Shown here piece by piece: positions 47,080 to 53,257 of a stretch of 53,257 bases of DNA (the stretch's first letter is position 1; every line of letters starts with the position of its first letter). The stretch covers positions 21,896 through 75,152 of the forward strand of contig DF237416.1 in assembly GCA_000708835.1 (NCBI GenBank), given 5' to 3'. The notes beneath the pieces were generated by a model. It ran no database searches, was not told the origin of the DNA, and was given only the letters and a program-made list of their open reading frames with translations. This DNA comes from Klebsormidium nitens. Its lineage: Eukaryota > Streptophyta > Klebsormidiophyceae > Klebsormidiales > Klebsormidiaceae. The translations under genes were made by a program, and so were the position numbers.

Positions 47080-50000
47080 CTACCTTATAGTCCGTTCTGT
47101 TGAAAAGACTTGCTCCTCCGTCTCCCTTCCTATCCGCTTCCGGCAGAAGTTTACCGAGCACGCTTCCGCGAAACTTCGTACGCATCTTACATCCCCCAAC
47201 CCGTACTCTCGACTGTAGCTGTCAGCCGGAGGGGCGCCGCACAGACTACACACCTCTCCCCCTTCCTTTCGCTCCGTGCACAGAAAGCTCTTCACCTGCC
47301 GTTCCGACGCCGCGCGAGCTTTCAGATCGGGCTTCCGAGATTCCCGGAAGAAGGGCCTGTGCTCCCTGGACCACTGGTGAAACACTAGAGCTTCCGGCGG
47401 CGCGTACACGTCCCAGCCGTGGGTGAACAACCGGACGGCCATGATCATCTCCTCCCCAAAGAAGAGCTCGGGTAGATGCGGGCTATATGGGACCTGCAGT
47501 CGGACAGGGGACTAATGAGCGACGCGACGGGGATCTGCTGGCATTGCACTTTGCAGTGCCGGCTAGGGTGGTGTGACGTGTTCGGGGTGACCCCAAACCG
47601 AGAAGCAAAAGCAAAAGCCAATCGGATGCCGGGCCTCAATGAAAACTGCATGTATTGCCCAATATCTTTCGAAATTGCAAACCTTTGCTAAGTCCGGGTA
47701 CTGGCAAGATTCCGGGGGGAGACCAGGATGAGGATAGCTGCATCATCGATGGCCTTGACTGGCATTGATTGAGAAGAACAACAGGTAGACCTCGAGACAA
47801 GGACGGCTGTCCTGAGACTGAACAAGAACTTGCAAATCGATGGGTCTCTCTTGATTGAGGATCCACAAGCCACGCACAGGCTCGCTCAGGCTGAAGGACC
47901 GTAAGCGGCCCCAAATGCACCAAAACCGTGGCAGGACTTAGAAGCACAGACCTCACAAAAAGCACTGCCTATTTCCTGGAGGAAGCGAGTCCCCTCTTAC
48001 CTCCTGGATTACCGCCGACCTCGAGAAAGAGAAGCCCGCCGCCCAGAAAGCGCTCCGCACCGGCTCTCCGCCCCGGGATTCCGCCCGGCGCCCCGTCATG
48101 CGCAGCAATCCGTCAGGCCCGAACTCTTTCGCGCACAGAAATGTGGGCCGCGAGTCTTCGGGAATTGAAGCGGCCGCCCCGAGACCTTCGTAGGGGGGCG
48201 GGTACGAGCTCAGCACCGCTTTCGGCGACCGCGTCTCGGCTGCTGCCAAGGCGGCTAGCAGCTTGGTGTCCCACTGGGGGGCGAAGCGCATGTGGGAGTC
48301 GATCTGTCGGGAAACGGGGCGTCATGGCTTTCTCAGCTAGCAAGGAGTAACCAGACTGTGCGGCGTGCGTTAGGTGACTCTGGCAAATCTCTGAACCCTT
48401 AATCTGGTCATGCATTGAGCATCCGAGTCGATATCGAAGTGGTTTAGGAACCACCTCAACGACGGCAGTCTGTGTGCTCGTCATAAGAAGTTCTTGCCAG
48501 TGACACTTAGACGGTCAGAAGCCCCGTTCATCCAACTTTCACCTACAGGAGCTTCCCGTTTTTCTCCAATGCAACCCGCGGCTCGACTCCATTCCAGCAT
48601 GAATCTGGAACGGCTTCGTTCTTGTGGACAGATTGAATTTTCTCTCTCAGATGGAGCTCCTTCTCCATACTTACAGACAGAGTCACTCTCCCACACCCCC
48701 TCACCTGCAGGAAGAACTCCTCCCCGTCCCACAGCTGCTGCGCCCGGTGCCGCGCCCAGCACGGCCCCGTCGCCTCGCGCCAGTCCACCCGCACCTCCCG
48801 CACGCGCTTCCGGGCGTCCTCGTCCAGCCCCCTGAGGTGCGCAAACTCGCAGTCGTCCCGCTCGTCGATCTGCCACACGATCCCTACCCAGACGCGACCG
48901 GGCAGGTCCGCTTTTCTGAAAAGGTCCTTGACAGTCCACCGGCACTCCGAATCACGGTAGCACACGAGTGAGACGAAAATGCGCTGGGCAGGGGAAAGAG
49001 AGTGGGAGGGGCCGGTAAGAGGAGGGTGTGGTGCAGAGGGGTGGATGGTGTTGACAGCATGAGTGCTTGTCTTCTGCGAGGTGGTTTCCAACGCGGGGTT
49101 GTCGCCAGCCTCTCGGGAACCTTTTCCCAAACCGTTGAGGCAGTCGCCTCTCTTGCTTGGGACCGTAGGTTCCGTTCTGCCAGTGTTGGAGCAACCCTCC
49201 GCTTGAGCCTCTTGTCCAGAACAACCCCCACCCGATTCTGATGCGTCTTGCTTCGCCCCCTCCGAGAACCACGCTGTGACAGCGAAGCGCTTGGCATGCG
49301 CCGGCAGTACTTCATGCTCCATCCCGCTCTCGAACAGCACCACGTTGCCTCCCATGGGAGGTAGGTCGATGCTGGCCCCGTCTTTCAGGAAGAGGCGCAG
49401 CTGTCCTCCGTCGTTGGGGGTCCATTCAGGGTTGAGGTAATAGAGCACGGTGACGGTGCGGTGGGGGCTGCTGGGAGAGCGGTCTCTGTGGCGGACGTAT
49501 CCGGCGCCCCCTCCCTGCGGCACAAAATCCGTGCTAAGATGCAAAGTACCAGGTCACAGCTCTCCTAGCATCTTCATCTGAACACCTTTGACAGCTTGAA
49601 CAAGACAAGGTTGTCAGAAGTGGTGAGTCGAAGCTGAGCCAGTCAAACCAGGGCTTCTCCAGTATTTAGCTAAACACTTGCAAGGAAGCCGGCCGACACT
49701 GATCTCAGCCTTCTATAAAAAGATACAGTGGCAGGATCAGAAAATGACAACGCTTGACAGCAAATTTCCTCACACCTTCTGATTGCAAGACTTCAATAGA
49801 TCAGAAAGTCAACAGCATATGTGAATTGCTGCAGAGAAGAATCTAGTGGTCTGACCTACCGGGTAGCAGGCAAGCTGGAAGGAAACGGGGCCTGACACAT
49901 CATAGCCTGCTTCTTGCAACGGTTGCTTCAAGCGCAGTAGCATCTGTGTCAGGGCTTGAAAGCTCTCCCAACCAGGCTGCAACACTTGGGCCGGCTTGAG

Positions 50001-50706
50001 CCACATACGCCGGTCCCCCCGAAAGTGTTGGTCGATCCACTGAGTCTCGGCTCCGCCCCCCATTTTAGCAGCCGTCATCTCTCCTTCTAGAGCACAGTCA
50101 GCACAGGAACGGGCAGCCGTCACCTGCGCAGGGGAATATCTGTTCATTACGGTGTGGTTTGCATTTGCAGCTGCACTCAATAGTTCACTGCAAACAGGGC
50201 CCGCTTTGCCGTCGTTTATTGAAGTGGTTCCCACCAGATTCACGCACATCAAGTGAATGCAGGACACTTGTTCAGTTTGCCAGACTGCTTGCAAGCAGCA
50301 TTGCATCCTGCTTTCGCACCACCCCAGGACAAAACGGGAAGAGTCGAGCTCTTACATCAAGCTCCACCAATTCTGCAGCATAGAGGACCAGGGAGTTGAT
50401 GTGGCTCACCAGCTCCTTTGTCACCGCTCCTTGGACTAGTGCGTATCCACTTCTTGCAAGTGTATCCACAGCGTCCATCAGGGGAGAGTCCTCATGACTC
50501 CATTGAAACACACTCTTGCTGGTCCCTGCCTCTTGAACAAATGAAGCCTCAGGACCGGAGTCAACTTCCCCGGCTGGACCCTTTCCCCCATTATTCAAAG
50601 ACGTCGCGGATTTTAGGGGTTGCTCTGACTTCTCAAGCAGCGAGAGGATGCGCAGCTGGCAGACGTCCGGTAGGTCAGAGATGGCGCGCACGGGAGGACC
50701 CATCAT
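47080..50706 (-). CDS. fusion: PHD/EGLN-type prolyl 4-hydroxylase + GT60 GlcNAc-transferase
   Basis: Five exons join in phase 0: 50356..50706, 49860..50123, 48705..49514, 48001..48303 and 47080..47493, giving 713 residues. Residues about 85-290 form a 2-oxoglutarate/Fe(II) dioxygenase of the EGLN/PHD type: LACYPGGGAGYVRHRD with iron ligands His214 and Asp216, LNPEWTPNDGGQLRLF, and HEVLPAHAKRFAVTAWF with His272 and 2-oxoglutarate-binding Arg281. A 91-residue low-complexity linker (292-382) follows. Residues 383 to about 640 form a GT60 domain: IFVSLVCYRD, GPCWARHRAQQLWDGE, the metal-site IDSHMRF (DSH at 477-479), and VPYSPHLPELFFGEE. In Dictyostelium, separate enzymes of these two types hydroxylate Skp1 on proline and then add GlcNAc in the cytosol. 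No signal peptide is seen, which agrees with a cytosolic role. Substrate here is inferred. The last 90 residues are unassigned. Confidence 0.92.
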
Positions 50707-51128
50707 GCAGAGTAGTATTGCCAGTCAGTCCAGCACATACGTACGTTTGGCCAGCTTTTCCAAGTTCCTGAGGTCATTCTCCAGCTAACTCTGCCGTGTT
50801 CAATCGCCTTGCGCGATCGGAAGTACTGCTGCTTGTCTCCATGGAGACTCATCATGGCCAGAAGCTGAAAGCGCTCGGAATCTTCCTCCGGGCAGTAACT
50901 CTGTACCCAGCGCGCAGAAGTTCCTTCCCGGGTACCCAGTTCCCGGGCAATGTCTACAGATGCACCGGCAAATGCATGATGAAGGTCTTTGTACAACCCA
51001 CACTCATGGTCCGTATCGGGAAAACCTCTCAAAACACCAAGGCATCGATATTGATCGAAAGCTTCGTAAGTCAAGTTCCGATATGTCAATACGACAGAAG
51101 GGCATTGGACTTGAGGGGCCCTGCCCAC
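50707..51128 (-). other. coding-like frame, possible 5' exon of the fusion gene
   Basis: The frame is open for 141 codons and ends at 50703, overlapping the ATG of the fusion gene. Its composition is protein-like (for example LTYEAFDQYRCLGVLRGFPD and EEDSERFQLLAMMSLHGDK) but I recognise no family. A strong donor (AAC|gtacgt, near 50743) and an acceptor (gtctgccag, near 50660) would splice it in phase 0 onto LRILSLLEKSEQPL of the fusion gene, removing the ATG now taken as the start. The frame has ATG codons at about 50858. It is therefore either a real upstream exon or chance. Confidence 0.4.
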
Positions 51129-51738
51129 AGATATACCTTAGGGGGTCCCGCCGACCTTAGGGTCAAAATATTTGGAATCGAATCTTGACCTTAAACCTAG
51201 ACTTCGCCCGGTCACTTACAAGGGCGCCCCGGGCACACTTAGGGACTGGGTCACTACAACACACTCAAGTACCTAAGTATTTGTGGTTATTGTCGAATCT
51301 TAAGGCCTTGGTGCCATTCCCATCCACACAATGCCTAAGGTCGGGGTGTTAGCAAATGGTATCGTCACCCCTCGTGCGCCGAACTTTATTTAGAACGACC
51401 CTTCCAAATGAAACCTTCGACCAGCAAACACCCGCACGTGTCCACTTTGCGCTGACGTGTGTGTCTCACCAAGCGGTGCAGATGCGCGCACATGGTTCTC
51501 CTTGCGCTAGGCTCTGGAAAACCGAGGATTTGCCTTGGGTGTTCTCGCGAAGGGACGATGCATGAAGCCCGCTCCACGACAATTGACCGAAGGCCGAGCC
51601 CGGCCGTACAAATGGCAACTTCGGGTCCTTACATGCGCCCATAGCCGACCTCGACCTAGATCGTTCGACGTGTAACAACGCATTTGCACCCAGTGGGCGA
51701 CACCTCGGGATTGTTGGCTCGTCGACACTAATCATGAG
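51129..51738. other. intergenic region with repeated CCTTAGG-type motifs
   Basis: Between about 51120 and 51350 the sequence repeats ACCTTAGGG-like motifs in direct orientation and once inverted (GCCTAAGGTCGGGG near 51331). A 10-bp CGACCTTAGG lies near 51147 with its complement near 51333. This may be a small decayed element. No gene is supported. Confidence 0.4.
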
Positions 51739-52567
51739 CTATTTTTTGGCAACATGCTGATTCATAATTTGTCTCCTGTTTGCACGTACACTCGTTGTCA
51801 AAAAGGGAATCGACAAAGGATGGGAGGGGGATGCGAGTCTGGAGGCACTGTTCGCGTTAGCACGTCCGTAGAGTCTTGGGTGGTGAAAGGAGTAACGTTT
51901 GTCTTCAGTGAAGCCGTGCTGCGTGCCTCCAATCGTCCATAATTCTTCTGGTACTTCTTTGGTAGGAGTTGAATCTTCCTGTATCTGATCGGCCTGTCCC
52001 CGTTTGAGTAGTTTTTCTTCTGAGCGTTTGGTTCCCATGTAACATCGCCTTCCGTTCCATTTAGAACCAAACACCTGAATGACTGCAAGGACGTCCTCTG
52101 CAAGCTCTACCTCTGGAGACTTATCGTCTTCGTCGAGAACCACGAGGTTGACACCGTGTCTTTGAAAGTGCCATGCGAGCAGATCGAATCCGAATCGGCA
52201 CATGCGGTCCTTCGAGGCAACCACAACCTCGCGTACAGTGCCTCTCTTGCTCTGTTCCAAAAGGGATAAAAGTCCCTTCCTCTTTGAAGTTGAGCCCGGA
52301 GTCGATGTCCGTGACAAGGACGTGTCCAGGGTATTTTTCAAGCAGATACTGGGACTGACATCTAAGATCGTCCTTTTGTTTGCGGCTCGAAACCTTGGTG
52401 CAGACATACAATTGACGCTCTGCACTCTTTGGGCTGTCGAGGTCATAGAGACGTTGCCCTCCAGGGCTCTTGATTACAGAGATCTTTCCAGCTGCCTCTC
52501 ACCGAATAAGGTTTCGAGTACAGACGCCATAGTATGCGGTAGCCTGAGAGAGGCGGACATGTCTCAT
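51739..52567 (-). pseudogene. broken IS607-family serine recombinase (TnpA-like)
   Basis: Reading from an ATG at 52567, the sequence first gives a MerR-type helix-turn-helix region (TAYYGVCTRNLIR, then EAAGKISVIKSPGGQRLYDL). It continues into a serine-resolvase catalytic domain (KVSSRKQKDDL, with the nucleophile serine in VSS), then LLEKYPGHVLVTDIDSGLNF. After an apparent one-base insertion near 52285 the frame shifts and continues with RKGLLSLLEQSKRG, EVVVASKDRMCRFGFDLL and ELAEDVLAVIQVFGSK. This order is typical of IS607 TnpA. Two lesions are visible: a TGA at 52499-52501 where the family has Trp, and the frameshift. Clear similarity ends near 51990; the remaining frame to 51739 is unassigned. 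IS607-type elements are bacterial but also known from giant viruses and some eukaryotes. No TnpB or Fanzor partner is seen. Confidence 0.85.
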
Positions 52568-52668
52568 CCGGTATAGTGTACCCCTAGGGAATCTTATCGA
52601 GATTTAAACGCACTTGTCGCTGTCTATCCTTCATTTCGTTGAACTCCTCATAGCCTTTTTTGTTGCAG

Positions 52669-52860
52669 GTAAATCGTGCATGCTTCGATCAGGCCAACTT
52701 GCAGATTGTGTACGAGAAAGTTGAACCCTGGCAGGGAGCTCGCTGGCTGACATTCATCGCAAAACGTTACATTGAGCAGGGCGAGTTTCTTGCTTGGGAT
52801 TACAATGTTGCCTTTGACAAGTGCTATTGTATGTCTCATAGGCAAAGGCAGCATTTATAG
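52669..52860 (+). CDS. terminal exon of a SET-domain protein
   Basis: The exon follows a good acceptor (tttttgttgcag) and encodes 63 residues before the stop. ANLQIVYEKVE, then WLTFIAKRYIEQGEFLAWDYN, matches the end of a SET domain, where the asparagine-cofactor segment is followed by IAxRDIxxGEELxxDY. A cysteine pair (CYC) follows, as in a short post-SET region. SET proteins methylate lysines. The preceding exons with the NHSC motif are not visible within about 1.5 kb upstream, where an oppositely oriented recombinase relic lies. The gene is therefore either split by a long intron containing that relic, or a truncated fragment. Confidence 0.7.
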   Translation, partial: VNRACFDQANLQIVYEKVEPWQGARWLTFIAKRYIEQGEFLAWDYNVAFDKCYCMSHRQRQHL

Positions 52861-53257
52861 AGACAGCGGCAGAAGGATTCCGTTGCGTATACCAGTTTCA
52901 TTATGGGCTCAGTTGAATGCATGTGCAGTTCAAATTAACGGCCCATCTGAATTCTGTGTGACAGACGCGGCCGATGAAAAAATGAAGGATTCGCCCTGAA
53001 TGTGAAAACTTGTTGATTGTCACCGGCTACCTCATAGCAAAAGCCTTTTGGATCAAACAACATGCTCCCATTTGTCAATGACCCCCATGTGACACCTGTT
53101 CCAAACTGCAAGCAGTCTGGCTGAACAAACAGACTCGATCATTTTTGTAACGATTACGACTGGTTAAGCCTAACCTCGTTCTCGACAGGATTTCGGGCCC
53201 TTTCGTTGACCGCGAGTTAGCGAAACGGCGGTGGTTACGTCTTAACGACGCACTGCG
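52861..53257. other. 3' flank of the SET exon, nothing recognised
   Basis: No supported feature. It should include the 3' untranslated region of the SET gene if that gene is expressed. Confidence 0.4.

Noticed and set aside
50703-51738. TnpB/Fanzor partner of the IS607 relic
   Set aside because: None of the RuvC or zinc-finger hallmarks of that family appears in any frame beside the recombinase.
1-53257. CRISPR arrays or prokaryotic operons
   Set aside because: No regularly spaced direct repeats with unique spacers were seen, and gene structure is eukaryotic throughout.

Overview
The window is nuclear DNA from an intron-rich green-lineage eukaryote. The evidence is a 531-residue plant-type importin alpha, a plant-type M1 aminopeptidase with 17 exons, a LIP2 octanoyltransferase, a COQ2/PPT1-type prenyltransferase, a plant-type DUF7906-like secreted protein, and GT-AG introns ending in TTGCAG or CTGCAG. 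A streptophyte alga of the Klebsormidium type is my best guess; that is an inference from gene content and could not be tested here. All exon models were built by eye from frame, splice dinucleotides and phase matching.

Layout. 0.2-0.86 kb (+): oxidoreductase-like (OXLD1-type) protein. 1.8-2.3 kb (-): small membrane-anchored protein. 2.6-8.3 kb (-): multi-exon secreted DUF7906-like protein. 9.2-12.7 kb (+): importin alpha, diverging from the previous gene. 14.1-15.6 kb (-): octanoyltransferase LIP2. 16.4-26.5 kb (+): M1 aminopeptidase whose introns hold decayed tandem copies of neighbouring exon edges. 27.9-29.5 kb (-): unrecognised, probably frameshifted membrane-protein ORF. 31.9-36.3 kb (-): SelO pseudokinase/AMPylase with a short hidden last exon. 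38.7-40.5 kb (+): coiled-coil RING protein. 41.4 kb (-): tRNA-Leu(UAA). 41.8-45.6 kb (+): COQ2, with a fold-back transposon-like element inside intron 1. 47.1-50.7 kb (-): one gene joining an EGLN/PHD-type prolyl 4-hydroxylase to a GT60 GlcNAc-transferase. 51.7-52.6 kb (-): broken IS607-type serine recombinase. 52.7-52.9 kb (+): terminal exon of a SET-domain gene.

Functional links are loose, as expected for nuclear housekeeping genes. LIP2, COQ2 and SelO all fit organellar cofactor or redox biology. The strongest novelty is the hydroxylase-glycosyltransferase fusion. In Dictyostelium and other protists, a PHD-type prolyl hydroxylase and a GT60 enzyme act one after the other on Skp1 as part of oxygen sensing. 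Here both domains lie in one open frame, so one polypeptide probably performs both steps. Next in interest are the bacterial-type IS607 recombinase relic, the exon-edge duplication arrays in the aminopeptidase gene, and the intronic fold-back element carrying a tRNA-like segment.
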